Shown one piece after another: positions 17,390 to 26,914 of a stretch of 64,000 nucleotides of DNA. Both the position numbers and the translations under genes were made by a program. The notes under the pieces were generated by a model that had not been told where the DNA came from, did not search any database, and was given only the letters and a program-made list of their open reading frames with translations. Source of the DNA: Vreelandella azerica (GTDB lineage Bacteria; Pseudomonadota; Gammaproteobacteria; Pseudomonadales; Halomonadaceae); contig NZ_JABFHI010000004.1 in the NCBI RefSeq assembly GCF_013112225.1, positions 186,001 through 250,000 of the forward strand, read 5' to 3'. Numbering within the stretch: the stretch's first letter is position 1; every line of letters starts with the position of its first letter.

Positions 17390-18286
17390 ATGGCTTACCA
17401 GATTGAAAACACCCAGCAGGGTGAAAAGTACAATACTATTTTCAGCAAGGTACCGGCCGCCGAGCGGCGCAAGCGTAACTCTCGCTCCCGGCTGCGCAAG
17501 CGGATTCTGCTGGGCACCTATATTGTGCTTCTGATGCTGCCGATCTACTGGCTGCTCAATATGTCGCTGCAGACCAATAGCGAGATTCTGGGTTCGATGA
17601 CCCTATGGCCGCAGAACCTGACGTTTGACAACTACATCGGCATCTTTACCGACTCCAGCTGGTACATGGGGTACGTCAACTCCATCCTGTATGTAGTGAT
17701 GAACATGATCATCACCATGCTGGTGGCGCTACCTGCGGCTTATGCGTTCAGTCGCTACAAGTTCATCGGTGACAAGCACCTGTTCTTCTGGCTGCTGACT
17801 AACCTGATGGCGCCGCCGGCGGTCTTCCTGCTGCCCTACTTCCAGCTTTATTACTCGGTCGGGCTGTTTGACACCCATATCGCTGTGGCCCTGGCCCACT
17901 GCCTGTTCAATATTCCGCTGGCGATCTGGATTCTGGAAGGCTTCATGAGCAGCGTACCCAAGGAAATTGACGAAACGGCGTATATCGACGGCTACAGCTT
18001 TCCCAAGTTTTTCGTCAAGATCTTTATCCCCATGATCAGTTCGGGTATCGGCGTCGTCCTGTTCTTCCTGTTTATGTTCTCCTGGGTGGAGCTGCTGCTG
18101 GCCCGTACCCTGACGTCGACCGACGCTCAGCCTATCGGGATGATCATGACACGTACGTCAACGGCATCAGGGATTGACTGGGGCACGCTGGCCGCTGCCG
18201 GTATGCTGACCATCATCCCCGGTATCCTGGTGGTTTACTTCGTTCGCAACCATATCGCCAAGGGCTTTGCCCTGGGCCGCACCTAA
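17390..18286 (+). CDS. glpQ: Glycerol-3-phosphate/glycerol ABC importer, permease GlpQ
   Basis: Second permease, 298 residues, MalG/UgpE type. It has an N-terminal cytoplasmic stretch rich in Arg/Lys, a first helix at about residues 40-57 (YIVLLMLPIYWLLNMSL) and roughly five further helices. The ATPase-docking loop is EIDETAYIDGYSFPKFFVKI. It partners with GlpP. The start lies 1 bp after glpP; the stop is followed by a very strong ribosome site for glpU. Confidence 0.88.
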   Translation: MAYQIENTQQGEKYNTIFSKVPAAERRKRNSRSRLRKRILLGTYIVLLMLPIYWLLNMSLQTNSEILGSMTLWPQNLTFDNYIGIFTDSSWYMGYVNSILYVVMNMIITMLVALPAAYAFSRYKFIGDKHLFFWLLTNLMAPPAVFLLPYFQLYYSVGLFDTHIAVALAHCLFNIPLAIWILEGFMSSVPKEIDETAYIDGYSFPKFFVKIFIPMISSGIGVVLFFLFMFSWVELLLARTLTSTDAQPIGMIMTRTSTASGIDWGTLAAAGMLTIIPGILVVYFVRNHIAKGFALGRT

Positions 18287-18300
18287 GAGGAGGAAATCTC

Positions 18301-18573
18301 ATGACTTGGATGGTATGGACCTTACCCACGGCTATTTTCTTTTCTTCGATTGCGGCCATGCTGGCTGGCATGACGATCTGGGAGCTGCGTTCTCCTACGG
18401 TCGAAAGAAAAGGCTTTTTACCGATTTCAACCACCCGGGGTGACCGCCTCTTTGTCAGCTTGCTGTCAGCGGCTTTTATTCACCTGGGGATTATCGGCTT
18501 TACGACATTGCCCCTTCTGGTGGCATCCGCCATTTCAGTTTTATGGCTGCTTATATTGATGCGCTGGGGCTAA
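18301..18573 (+). CDS. glpU: Small membrane protein GlpU (DUF2160)
   Basis: A 90-residue protein with three hydrophobic segments (about residues 5-24, 51-68 and 71-87) around a polar loop with SPTVERKGFLPISTTRGDRL. This matches DUF2160, the small membrane subunit found only in glpSTPQUV-type importers. Its exact part in transport is not established. AGAGGAGGAAATCTC before the ATG is one of the strongest ribosome sites in the window. Confidence 0.82.
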   Translation: MTWMVWTLPTAIFFSSIAAMLAGMTIWELRSPTVERKGFLPISTTRGDRLFVSLLSAAFIHLGIIGFTTLPLLVASAISVLWLLILMRWG

Positions 18574-18657
18574 GCCCTTCGGCCAACTGGCACTGCGCAT
18601 CTGAAACAGCCTTAAGTTCAGGAAAGACCCAAGCGGCAAGGATGCCAAGTAGTTATT

Positions 18658-18683
18658 GAAAGTAGCGATAGAAAGTAGCGATA
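18658..18683. repeat. 13-bp tandem repeat in the glpU-glpV gap
   Basis: GAAAGTAGCGATA occurs twice in direct tandem (18658-18670 and 18671-18683), about 70 bp before glpV. It may be simple sequence duplication or a regulator site; nothing else supports a function. Confidence 0.5.
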
Positions 18684-18752
18684 AAAAGCAGTACCAACGC
18701 CAGTCTTGCTAAAAGCCTGGTTGATAACTCCTCAACGTAAAACGAGGTCATC

Positions 18753-20519
18753 ATGCAACACAATAATTTCAACAAGCACGTCAACATCAGCCCGTTCAAA
18801 CTCACCACGCTGGCGGCGAGTCTGATGCTGGCTTCCGGTTCTCTCTCCGCTGACGACCACGATGCTCGTGCTATTGCGGAGCGCCTGGTTGACGAGCATT
18901 TCCAGAACTCGACCCTCACCCGCGAAGAGCAGATCGAGGAGCTGGTGTGGTTTGCTGAAGCCGCTGAGCCTTTCCGCGACATGGAGATTCAGACTGTCGC
19001 TGAAGGTCTGACCACCCACGTCTATGAAAGTGAAGTGTTAGCTGAGGCGTTCAGTGAACTTACCGGTATCAATATTACCCACAACATCATCGGCGAAGGT
19101 GATGTGGTTGATACCATGCAGAACCAGATGCAGTCGGGTAACAGCATCTATGATGGTTTCGTCAACGATACCGATGCCATCGGCACCCATATCCGCTATG
19201 GCACCACCATCAACCTGAGCAATGCCATGGAAAACGAGTGGGCGGACTACACCCTGCCAACGCTCGACCTGGATGACTTTATTGGCCTGCAATACGGTAC
19301 TGGCCCGGATGGTAGCCTCTACCAGTTGCCTACCCAGCAGTTCGCCAACCTTTACTGGTTCCGCTATGACTGGTTCCAGCGTGAAGATTTCCAGGAACAG
19401 TTCCGTGAAATCTACGGTTACGACCTGGGTGTACCCACCAACTGGACGGCTTACGAAGATATCGCCGAGTTCTTCAGCGTCCACGTTGATGAAATCGATG
19501 GTACCAAGGTGTATGGCCACATGGACTATGGCCGCCGTGACCCGTCACTGGGCTGGCGCTTCCATGACTCCTGGCTCTCCATGGCTGGCATGGGTAGCCC
19601 GGGCGTACCATCAGGCAACCCGGTGGATGACTGGGGTATCCGCGTCAATGAAGATAGCCAACCGGTCGGCGCCAGCGTCAGCCGTGGCGGTGCCACCAAC
19701 TCACCGGCGTCTGTGTTTGCCATGCAGAAAGCGGTTGACTGGCTGGGCGATTACGCGCCGCCGGAAGCTCAGGGCATGACCTTTGGTGAAGCAGGCCCGG
19801 TACCGTCGCAGGGTCATATTGCCCAGCAGATCTTCTGGTACACCGCCTTCACTGCGGATATGACCGAACCTTCCTTGCCGGTCACCGATGACGAGGGTAA
19901 CCCGCTGTGGCGCATGGCGCCGTCTCCCACTGGCCCGTATTGGGAAGAAGGCATGAAAGTCGGCTATCAGGATGTGGGCGGCTGGACCTTCTTTGATTCC
20001 ACGCCTGAAGACCGCCGTACTGCTGCCTGGCTGTTTGCACAGTTTACGGTTGCCAAGAGTACGTCTCTTGAAAAACTGATGGCTGGCCTGACGCCTATTC
20101 GTGAATCTGACATCTTCTCTGAGCAGATGACCGAAATGGCCCCCAAACTGGGTGGTCTGGTGGAATTCTACCGCAGCCCCAACGAATCCAACTGGACGCC
20201 AACGGGTACCAACGTACCTGACTATCCGCGTCTGGCACCGCTATGGTGGCAGAACCTGGCACCAGTCATGAGCGGTGATATGACGGCTCAGGAAGGTCTG
20301 GACAATCTGGCAGCCGATATGGATAACACCATGTTCCGTCTGGCACGTGCCAACGTCTTTGACACCTATGCACCGAACCTCAATGAAGAGCGCGATCCTG
20401 AGTACTGGCTGAATATGGAAGGCTCACCCAAGGCGAAACTCGACAACGAAATGCCACAGGGCGAGACCGTTCCCTATGACGAAATGATGGAAGCCTGGAT
20501 GTCAGCCGGTACGCGCTGA
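18753..20519 (+). CDS. glpV: Periplasmic substrate-binding protein GlpV
   Basis: A 588-residue extracellular solute-binding protein. Residues 1-33 are a Sec signal peptide with an unusually long n-region, a hydrophobic core (LTTLAASLMLASGSL) and cleavage near SLSADD. The mature protein has the features of a large type-1 binding protein (LAEAFSELTGINITH, NIIGEGDVVDTMQNQM, GWTFFDSTPEDRRTAAWLFA), longer than MalE/UgpB, which is typical of GlpV. It delivers glycerol or glycerol-3-phosphate to GlpPQ. A 180-bp gap separates it from glpU; high binding-protein expression often comes from such an internal signal. Confidence 0.86.
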   Translation: MQHNNFNKHVNISPFKLTTLAASLMLASGSLSADDHDARAIAERLVDEHFQNSTLTREEQIEELVWFAEAAEPFRDMEIQTVAEGLTTHVYESEVLAEAFSELTGINITHNIIGEGDVVDTMQNQMQSGNSIYDGFVNDTDAIGTHIRYGTTINLSNAMENEWADYTLPTLDLDDFIGLQYGTGPDGSLYQLPTQQFANLYWFRYDWFQREDFQEQFREIYGYDLGVPTNWTAYEDIAEFFSVHVDEIDGTKVYGHMDYGRRDPSLGWRFHDSWLSMAGMGSPGVPSGNPVDDWGIRVNEDSQPVGASVSRGGATNSPASVFAMQKAVDWLGDYAPPEAQGMTFGEAGPVPSQGHIAQQIFWYTAFTADMTEPSLPVTDDEGNPLWRMAPSPTGPYWEEGMKVGYQDVGGWTFFDSTPEDRRTAAWLFAQFTVAKSTSLEKLMAGLTPIRESDIFSEQMTEMAPKLGGLVEFYRSPNESNWTPTGTNVPDYPRLAPLWWQNLAPVMSGDMTAQEGLDNLAADMDNTMFRLARANVFDTYAPNLNEERDPEYWLNMEGSPKAKLDNEMPQGETVPYDEMMEAWMSAGTR

Positions 20520-20527
20520 TTCCTGGA

Positions 20528-20551
20528 TGGCGAACCCTGCGGGGTTCGCCA
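20528..20551 (+). terminator. Hairpin after glpV, weak terminator or mRNA stabiliser
   Basis: TGGCGAACCC pairs with GGGTTCGCCA around a 4-nt loop, 8 bp after the glpV stop. No T-run follows, so it is more likely a stabilising or partially terminating hairpin between the transporter and glpD. Confidence 0.5.
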
Positions 20552-20718
20552 GTATGCCTTCGTACATTGAGGAAGATGAACTGACTTGAATTGCACTGCT
20601 GTTCAAGGCGAATTGTTAATGCCCAAAAGTCGCCTTTTCAGCCCTGATTTGCTCGCAAAAACACCATGCCCTCGTTGGGCAGAACAAACGAGGCTTCTTT
20701 ATCTGTAATGGGTCACTT

Positions 20719-22371
20719 ATGAAACTTCGCAATAGCAATCTTGATAAGCTGGCTAACGATGATTTCGACGTCCTGATTATCGGCGGCGGAATCAACGGTG
20801 CCTCAGCGGCGGCAGCGCTGGCGGGCAAAGGGGCCAGAGTAGGTCTGATTGACCGCGGCGATTTTGCTGGCAGTACCAGCATGCACTCCTCCAACTTGGT
20901 TTGGGGTGGCATCAAGTATATGGAGAGTAAGGATTTCGGCTTGGTGCGTAAATTATGCAAAAGCCGTAATCATCTGATCAAAAACTATCCTTCCACCGTG
21001 GAAGAGATCCGCTTTCTGACCACCATCAGCAAAGGGTTTCGCCATCACCCCAGCTACCTTTACGCGGGCACTTGGCTTTACTGGCTGATGGGCAATGCGT
21101 TTACCAAGATTCCCAAGCTGTTTACTCCCAAGGGAATCAAGAATTCTGAACCTATCGTTAATACCGAGAATGCCGTGGGTGGTTTTGAGTATTCCGATGC
21201 CATTTTGCACGACAATGATGCACGCTTTGTTTTCAACTTTATCCGGCATGCCATCGACTATGGCGCCAGCATTGCCAACTATGTGGAGTCCAACGGGGCG
21301 TCCTATGAAGATGGCCGCTGGGTAGTACAGGCGCGTAACGTGATTGACGGCTCAACCTTCCCGATCCGTGCCAAGGTACTGGTCAACGCGGCAGGCCCCT
21401 GGGTGGATCATCACAACAAGCTCACCGGCCAGCAGACCCAGCATCAGCACCTGTATTCCAAGGGTATCCACCTGATCGTACCCCAGCTGACGGACTCCAA
21501 GCGGGTACTGGCATTTTTTGCCAACGATGGCCGGCTGTTCTTCGTCATCCCCATGGGTAACCGTACCTGCATTGGTACGACCGATACGCATATGGAACAA
21601 CCGGAAGTCGATGTCACTCAGGAAGATATCGATTTCGTGTTGGAGAATATCAATACGCGTCTAACACTGGAAAAACCCATTACTACGGCGGACATTATTT
21701 CTACCCGTTGCGGCGTTCGCCCGCTGGCCATCAAGTCAAGTAAAGGCAAAGACCGGGATTTCCAGCAGTTATCGCGTAAACATGTGGTGGACACCAATGC
21801 CGACAGCGCTCACATCAGCATTTTTGGCGGCAAGCTGACCGACTGTCTTAATGTGGGTGATGAAATTAGCGATGAAGTAAGCAAGCTCGGCATTGATATC
21901 CCCTTCCCGGACTATAAGTGGTACGGCGAACCTTCCGAGGACGTCAAGCGCGAGTTCATGCAGCAGGCCGAGCGTATGGGGCTTGACGAGATGACGCCTG
22001 AAACATCGTCTGAGCCGCTCAGCAAGCGCCTGTGGCGACGTTATGCGGCCCAGTCGCTGGATATGCTTGAGCAGATTCGCCAGGACCCACGTGAGGCCGA
22101 ATTGCTGATTGAGGGCACCGAATATATCCGCTGCGAACTACGCCAGACGCACCGCAGTGAAATGGTCACCAAGCTTGACGACTTCCTGCGCAGACGTGCC
22201 AAGGTATCCCTGGTGGTTCCCCATGAAGAGCTGCGCCACTCTGAAGGATTGAAAGAAGCCTGCCACATGCTGTTCGGCGATCAGGCAGAAGAACGCTTCA
22301 ATGAATATTTCGATAAAGTACCGGATACTGCGCGCTTTACTGAAAATAACCAGAATCGCGTTAGTGCTTGA
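20719..22371 (+). CDS. glpD: FAD-dependent glycerol-3-phosphate dehydrogenase
   Basis: Oxidises glycerol-3-phosphate to dihydroxyacetone phosphate at the inner membrane, passing electrons to quinone. The 550-residue protein has the FAD motif DVLIIGGGINGASAAAALAG at residues 17-36, the DAO-domain segments STSMHSSNLVWGGIKYME and VLVNAAGPWVDH, and CIGTTDTHMEQPE before the C-terminal cap domain. It is about 50 residues longer than E. coli GlpD. It follows the glp importer, so imported glycerol-3-phosphate or GlpK product feeds directly into it. A convergent terminator separates it from glpK. Confidence 0.93.
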   Translation: MKLRNSNLDKLANDDFDVLIIGGGINGASAAAALAGKGARVGLIDRGDFAGSTSMHSSNLVWGGIKYMESKDFGLVRKLCKSRNHLIKNYPSTVEEIRFLTTISKGFRHHPSYLYAGTWLYWLMGNAFTKIPKLFTPKGIKNSEPIVNTENAVGGFEYSDAILHDNDARFVFNFIRHAIDYGASIANYVESNGASYEDGRWVVQARNVIDGSTFPIRAKVLVNAAGPWVDHHNKLTGQQTQHQHLYSKGIHLIVPQLTDSKRVLAFFANDGRLFFVIPMGNRTCIGTTDTHMEQPEVDVTQEDIDFVLENINTRLTLEKPITTADIISTRCGVRPLAIKSSKGKDRDFQQLSRKHVVDTNADSAHISIFGGKLTDCLNVGDEISDEVSKLGIDIPFPDYKWYGEPSEDVKREFMQQAERMGLDEMTPETSSEPLSKRLWRRYAAQSLDMLEQIRQDPREAELLIEGTEYIRCELRQTHRSEMVTKLDDFLRRRAKVSLVVPHEELRHSEGLKEACHMLFGDQAEERFNEYFDKVPDTARFTENNQNRVSA

Positions 22372-22408
22372 GCCCTTTATAGCCGAGCGCCAGCGCTAAG
22401 GCCTAATA

Positions 22409-22445
22409 AAAAACCCCACCGGCATTTCACTGCCCGTGGGGTTTT
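22409..22445. terminator. Bidirectional terminator between glpD and glpK
   Basis: AAAACCCCAC pairs with GTGGGGTTTT around a GC-containing loop; A-rich on the left and T-rich on the right, so it can serve both convergent genes. Confidence 0.85.
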
Positions 22446-22465
22446 ATGTTGCGGATATGTTCAGA

Positions 22466-23950
22466 TCAGTTTGATTTGACCCGTGCTACCGCATCCAGCC
22501 AGCCTTGATACAGATCTTCCCGGGTAGCTTCATCCATTTTGGGAGTAAAGCTCGACTCGCAGCGCCACAGCCCCTGAATTTCTTCCAGGTTGGCGTACCA
22601 GCCCAGGCGCAGCCCCGCCAGGTAGGCGACACCCAGCGCCGTGGTTTCCAACACCGCTGGGCGGTCGACTTCAACCCCTAGCATATCGGCAAGAAACTGC
22701 ATTACCCAGCTGTTTTTGACCATGCCGCCATCAACCCGCAGCTTACCGGGCGTGGCCGCCATATCGTCGTTCATGCAGTGCTGAAGGTCACGGGTCTGAT
22801 AGCAGACGGCCTGCAAGCCTGCCGCAACGATCTCGGCAATGCCGGTATCCCGGGTCAGGCCGAAGATGGCACCGCGCGCTTTAGGGTCCCAGTGAGGTGC
22901 GCCCAGGCCGGTAAAGGCAGGCACCAGATAAACGCTGTGACCGCTGCGGGTTTCCCGGGCCAGCGCCTCGGTTTCGGCTGCATCGGCAAACAGGTTGAGA
23001 CCATCCCTGAGCCACTGTACGGTCGCTCCGGCCACAAAGATACTGCCTTCCATGGCATAGGTTGGTTTACCGTTCAAACGGTAGCCGATGGTCGTCAGCA
23101 GGCGGTTGCGTGATGTGGCGGGTTCATCACCCGTATTGACGATCATGAAACACCCGGTGCCATAGGTGCTCTTGCCCATACCGGGAGTAAAACAGGCTTG
23201 CCCGAACAAGGCGGCCTGCTGGTCACCGGCAACCCCGGCAATGGGTAGTTCCGCGCCCAACCACTCCTTGGCAATGCTGCCAAAATCGTCGCTGGAGTCT
23301 TTGACCTCTGGCAGCAGACTGGCAGGTATACGGAACAGCGCCAGCAGCGCTTCATCCCACTGTTGCTCATGAATATTGAACAGCGCCGTGCGCGAGGCGT
23401 TGGTCGCATCGGTGACGTGGTGCTGGCCGTTGGTCAGGCGCCAGATCAGAAAGCTGTCGACGGTACCAAACGCCAGCTCGCCGCGTTCTGCACGCTCACG
23501 GGCGCCGTCAACGTTATCCAGAATCCAGGCAATCTTGGTGGCGGAAAAATACGGATCAATCAACAGCCCGGTACTGGCTTGAACGGCCTCGGTATGCCCT
23601 TCATCGCGCAAGCTTTCACACAGCTGAGAGGTACGACGATCCTGCCAGACAATCGCATTATAAAGCGGCTTTCCGGTCTGGCGATCCCACACTATGGTGG
23701 TTTCACGCTGGTTGGTAATCCCGACCCCCGCAATGTCCTGAATATCAATACCCGTCTTGGCAATCACATCCCGACAGGTTGCAATGACGGTATCCCAGAT
23801 ATTTTCCGGGTTGTGTTCTATCCAGCCGTCGTTGGGAAAGTGCTGAGGAAATTCCTGCTGGGCAACGCTGACAACTTGACCCTGGCGGTCAAACAGAATA
23901 GCCCGTGAGCTGGTCGTGCCTTGATCGATAGCGAGTATGTAAGATGGCAT
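22466..23950 (-). CDS. glpK: Glycerol kinase
   Basis: ATP-dependent phosphorylation of glycerol to glycerol-3-phosphate in the cytosol. The 494-residue FGGY-family protein begins [19 protein letters not shown] (phosphate 1 loop). It has [16 protein letters not shown], the FGGY signature regions ([12 protein letters not shown] and [19 protein letters not shown]) and a complete C-terminus. It is transcribed opposite to the importer and glpD. The 147-bp gap to glpR carries three copies of the GlpR-like motif, indicating its own repressed promoter. Confidence 0.95.
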   Translation of the reverse strand: MPSYILAIDQGTTSSRAILFDRQGQVVSVAQQEFPQHFPNDGWIEHNPENIWDTVIATCRDVIAKTGIDIQDIAGVGITNQRETTIVWDRQTGKPLYNAIVWQDRRTSQLCESLRDEGHTEAVQASTGLLIDPYFSATKIAWILDNVDGARERAERGELAFGTVDSFLIWRLTNGQHHVTDATNASRTALFNIHEQQWDEALLALFRIPASLLPEVKDSSDDFGSIAKEWLGAELPIAGVAGDQQAALFGQACFTPGMGKSTYGTGCFMIVNTGDEPATSRNRLLTTIGYRLNGKPTYAMEGSIFVAGATVQWLRDGLNLFADAAETEALARETRSGHSVYLVPAFTGLGAPHWDPKARGAIFGLTRDTGIAEIVAAGLQAVCYQTRDLQHCMNDDMAATPGKLRVDGGMVKNSWVMQFLADMLGVEVDRPAVLETTALGVAYLAGLRLGWYANLEEIQGLWRCESSFTPKMDEATREDLYQGWLDAVARVKSN

Positions 23951-24097
23951 GGAAAGTTTCGCTTTATTTTGTTGGTTTTCGTTTTACGACACTACAAGGC
24001 TACTTTACTGCCTCTAAAGGCTCAAGTACGAAAATATACCTGAGCAATATTATAGCCTGTCATTATGAATTTTAGTTAAGGACAACGTTAGATGTGT
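23951..24097 (-). promoter_or_regulatory. glpK promoter region with GlpR-like repeats
   Basis: TTTCGCTTTA (23957-23966) and TTTTCGTTTTA (23976-23986) are direct repeats about 20 bp apart. TACGAAAATA (24027-24036) is the same motif on the other strand. Repeated TTCG-T/A-rich elements fit a DeoR-family GlpR operator array. The spacing of two helical turns supports cooperative binding. Confidence 0.55.
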
Positions 24098-24880
24098 CTA
24101 CAGGGTGCGTTGGTTATCAGCTTTGGCAATATGCAGGGCCACATCATGCTGGGTGAGCAGGCGCATGATTGCCTCAGGGGGATGACGATCGGTAAAGAGT
24201 GCATCCAGCTGAGCGATATTGCCCTGGCGAACCACGGGGTTACGATGAAACTTGGAATAGTCGGCGGCCAGGTAGACGCGTCGTGAATTGGCAATAATGG
24301 CCTGCGCCACTCTCACTTCCTGGTAGTCAAACTCCAGCAGTGAGCCATCCTCATCAATGCCGCTGATACCGATAATGCCGTAATCAACCTTGAACTGATT
24401 GATAAAGTCGATGGTGGCCTCGCCAATGATACCGCCATCTCGGGAGCGAACCTGGCCGCCAGCAACAATCACCGTAAAATCTTCCTTATGCTGCAGAATG
24501 GCTGCAACGCTCAGATTGTTGGTGATAATTTCCAGCCCATGATGATCAAGCAGCGCCTTGGCAATGATCTCGTTACTGGTGCCGATATTGATAAACAGCG
24601 AGGCATGGTCAGGGATGTGAGCAGCCAGGGTGCGGGCAATGCGTTCCTTTTCTTCAAGGTGCAGGGTTTTGCGCGTGCTGTAGGCGGTATTGACGGTGCT
24701 TGACTCTATGCCCGCCCCACCGTGAACCCGGCGGATACGACCTTCTTCGGCCAGAGTATTCAGATCACGCCGGATGGTTTGCGGCGTGACAGCAAAGTGT
24801 TCGGTCAGCTGTTCAATGCTGACGTAACCGTGCTGGCGCACCAGTTCTACGATCGCGTCTTGTCGGTAATGTTGGTTCAT
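24098..24880 (-). CDS. glpR: DeoR-family glycerol-3-phosphate regulon repressor GlpR
   Basis: A 260-residue DeoR-type regulator. The N-terminal HTH is [20 protein letters not shown] and [20 protein letters not shown] (residues 6-47), followed by RRVHGGA, the family hallmark linking to the sugar-phosphate-binding DeoRC domain ([35 protein letters not shown]). It should repress glp genes until glycerol-3-phosphate binds. Divergence of motif copies upstream of glpK, glpR itself and the importer supports a local regulon with autoregulation. Confidence 0.9.
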   Translation of the reverse strand: MNQHYRQDAIVELVRQHGYVSIEQLTEHFAVTPQTIRRDLNTLAEEGRIRRVHGGAGIESSTVNTAYSTRKTLHLEEKERIARTLAAHIPDHASLFINIGTSNEIIAKALLDHHGLEIITNNLSVAAILQHKEDFTVIVAGGQVRSRDGGIIGEATIDFINQFKVDYGIIGISGIDEDGSLLEFDYQEVRVAQAIIANSRRVYLAADYSKFHRNPVVRQGNIAQLDALFTDRHPPEAIMRLLTQHDVALHIAKADNQRTL

Positions 24881-24897
24881 GGCCAGGCCCGTTGATA

Positions 24898-24912
24898 ATT
24901 TTCGCTTTTAAT
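24898..24912 (-). promoter_or_regulatory. GlpR-like site upstream of glpR
   Basis: ATTTTCGCTTTTAAT lies 18 bp before the glpR start and repeats the TTTCG(C/T)TTT core seen at the glpK and importer promoters. It suggests autoregulation. Confidence 0.5.
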
Positions 24913-24942
24913 GACTGCAAGCCTAGCAAAATTTTCATACAT

Positions 24943-26772
24943 TTATAGCGGCCAACGCCAAAGTATCATAGGAATACCCACCAGCATGACCACCAGGGAA
25001 AGCGGTAAGCCCAGTTTCCAGTAGTCGCTGAACCGATAGCCTCCCGGCCCCAGCACCAGGGTATTGGACTGATGACCTATCGGGGTAAGAAACGCACAGG
25101 AAGCGCTGACAGCCACCACCATCAGAAACGGGTCGAGCGACACTTCAAACCCTCTTGCCAGGCTGGTGGCAATCGGTGCCATCAATAAAGCAGCAGCGGC
25201 GTTATTGATCACGTTGGAAAGCAGCATGCTAAGCAGAAAAAGCCCTACCAACGTCGCCGGTATGGGCCAACTGCTGCCCAGCTGGAGCAAACCGTCAGCG
25301 ATCAGCGCTGCCCCACCGCTGGTTTCCAGTGCCTGCCCAACGGGAATCATGGCACCCAGCAGCACAATCACTGGGCCATCAATCGCCTGGTAGGCTTCTC
25401 GTAGAGGCAGAATACCAATCAGCAAGGAAACCAGTGCCGCCGTGCTTAACGCCACGGCCGCTGGTAACAGATCCAGCAGCATCGCAACAATCGCCAAGGC
25501 AAAGATAGTCACTGAAAGCAGCAGCTTGCGCGGCTGGCCAAGCTGAAGCTCACGGCTGGCTAATGGTAGACAACCGAGGGTCGCCAGGCTTTCATGCATT
25601 TCTTCTTCATCACCTTGTAGCAGCACCACGTCACCCGCCTGAAAACGAATATCCCGCAGACGCTGCTTGAGGCGTTCACCATCTCTGGCAACGGCCACCA
25701 GATGCATATCAAACTGATGATGCAACCTGAGCCGGCGAACGCTGCGATTAATCATTATTGAATCATTGCGTATGACAGCTTCTACCAGCTGCAAGCCTTC
25801 TGTGTCTACCTGTTTGTCAGCATCTTCCTCTTCGCTTTCATCTTCCTGGTCAGCACTGATGACACTTAGCCCCAGCTTGTCTTCCAGCTGCTTGAGTTCT
25901 TCTGGTCCAGCTTCCAACAGCAAAATGTCGCCTGGCTTAAGGGCCGCATAGAAGGCATTGCCCGTGCGCCGCTGCTCATCGCGTACCACAGCCAGAATAG
26001 GCAGAGACTCCTCAAGTTCATGGCGTAGCTGTTGCAAGGTCATGCCATTAGCCTTGGCATCTTCGTCTACTTTGAGTTCAACCAAATAATGAGCGGTATC
26101 AAACATTCCTTCTGTAGAAGCACTGCCAGCACGCTTGGGCGTTAGCCGCCAACCAATCAGGACAATAAACACAAGCCCAGCAAGCGCCACCACCGCCCCC
26201 ACCGGAAAGAAGCTGAACATACTGAAGGCTTCACCGGTGACGCTGCCGCGATAACTGGAAATGATAATATTGGGAGGCGTTCCAATCAGGGTGGTCAGAC
26301 CACCTAGCAGGGATCCAAAAGCCAGCGGCATCAACAACAGTGACGGCGAGGTATTATGCTCGCGAGCAAGACGCAGAGCGACAGGCAACAACAAGGCCAG
26401 CGCGCCCACGTTATTCATTATGCCGGAAAGCACCACCACGGTGCCGACCAGTACCGCCAACTGCAGTATCAGGCGCTCGCCCGCTTTAAGTACCTGTTCC
26501 GAAATGGCATCGACCACACCAGAACGTTCAAAACCACGACTCAACACCAGCACGGCGGCCACGGTAATCACCGCCGGGTGGCCAAAACCGCTAAACGCCT
26601 CATCCGCGGGTACCAGCCCTAACATCACCGAGCCCAGCAGAGCGGACAGCGCCACCAGGTCGTAGCGAAATCGCCCCCAGATAAATGCCAATAGCGTTAA
26701 TCCCAACACGCCAAACACCAGGGTGCTGGGTGCTATCCCGTTGACACTTATTGTCGGTACACTGATATCCAT
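24943..26772 (-). CDS. SLC13-family permease with two TrkA-C (RCK_C) domains
   Basis: A 609-residue inner-membrane transporter. N-terminal helices (about residues 17-205) include the SNNA-like NNVGALALLLPVA and IGTPPNIIISSYRG motifs of the DASS/arsenite-permease fold. Residues about 225-395 form a cytoplasmic insert with two TrkA_C-like domains (LKPGDILLLEAGPEEL and FQAGDVVLLQGDEEEM) split by a Glu/Asp-rich linker. The second membrane half repeats the motif (NVINNAAAALLMAP, FLTPIGHQSNTLVLGPGGY). Homologues are annotated as sulfate or dicarboxylate/sodium symporters; the substrate cannot be told here. It is 62 bp upstream of glpR on the same strand. Confidence 0.85.
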   Translation of the reverse strand: MDISVPTISVNGIAPSTLVFGVLGLTLLAFIWGRFRYDLVALSALLGSVMLGLVPADEAFSGFGHPAVITVAAVLVLSRGFERSGVVDAISEQVLKAGERLILQLAVLVGTVVVLSGIMNNVGALALLLPVALRLAREHNTSPSLLLMPLAFGSLLGGLTTLIGTPPNIIISSYRGSVTGEAFSMFSFFPVGAVVALAGLVFIVLIGWRLTPKRAGSASTEGMFDTAHYLVELKVDEDAKANGMTLQQLRHELEESLPILAVVRDEQRRTGNAFYAALKPGDILLLEAGPEELKQLEDKLGLSVISADQEDESEEEDADKQVDTEGLQLVEAVIRNDSIMINRSVRRLRLHHQFDMHLVAVARDGERLKQRLRDIRFQAGDVVLLQGDEEEMHESLATLGCLPLASRELQLGQPRKLLLSVTIFALAIVAMLLDLLPAAVALSTAALVSLLIGILPLREAYQAIDGPVIVLLGAMIPVGQALETSGGAALIADGLLQLGSSWPIPATLVGLFLLSMLLSNVINNAAAALLMAPIATSLARGFEVSLDPFLMVVAVSASCAFLTPIGHQSNTLVLGPGGYRFSDYWKLGLPLSLVVMLVGIPMILWRWPL

Positions 26773-26810
26773 GTGTAATCACTTTGCGAAAAAACAAACT
26801 TTAAACACAA

Positions 26811-26841
26811 AGCGGGCATCTGCGCAATGCAGATGCCCGCT
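26811..26841 (-). terminator. Strong hairpin after the coiled-coil gene
   Basis: AGCGGGCATCTGC pairs perfectly with GCAGATGCCCGCT around a 5-nt loop. On the minus strand it is followed by TTTGTGTTT, so it probably ends the coiled-coil transcript that lies upstream on that strand. Confidence 0.75.
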
Positions 26842-26914
26842 GATCAGTGCTTTTAACGCCTGCCTATCAAGCCGAGTGAATCACGTGCTTGCCAAGCGTA
26901 AAAACAGAACTGGA

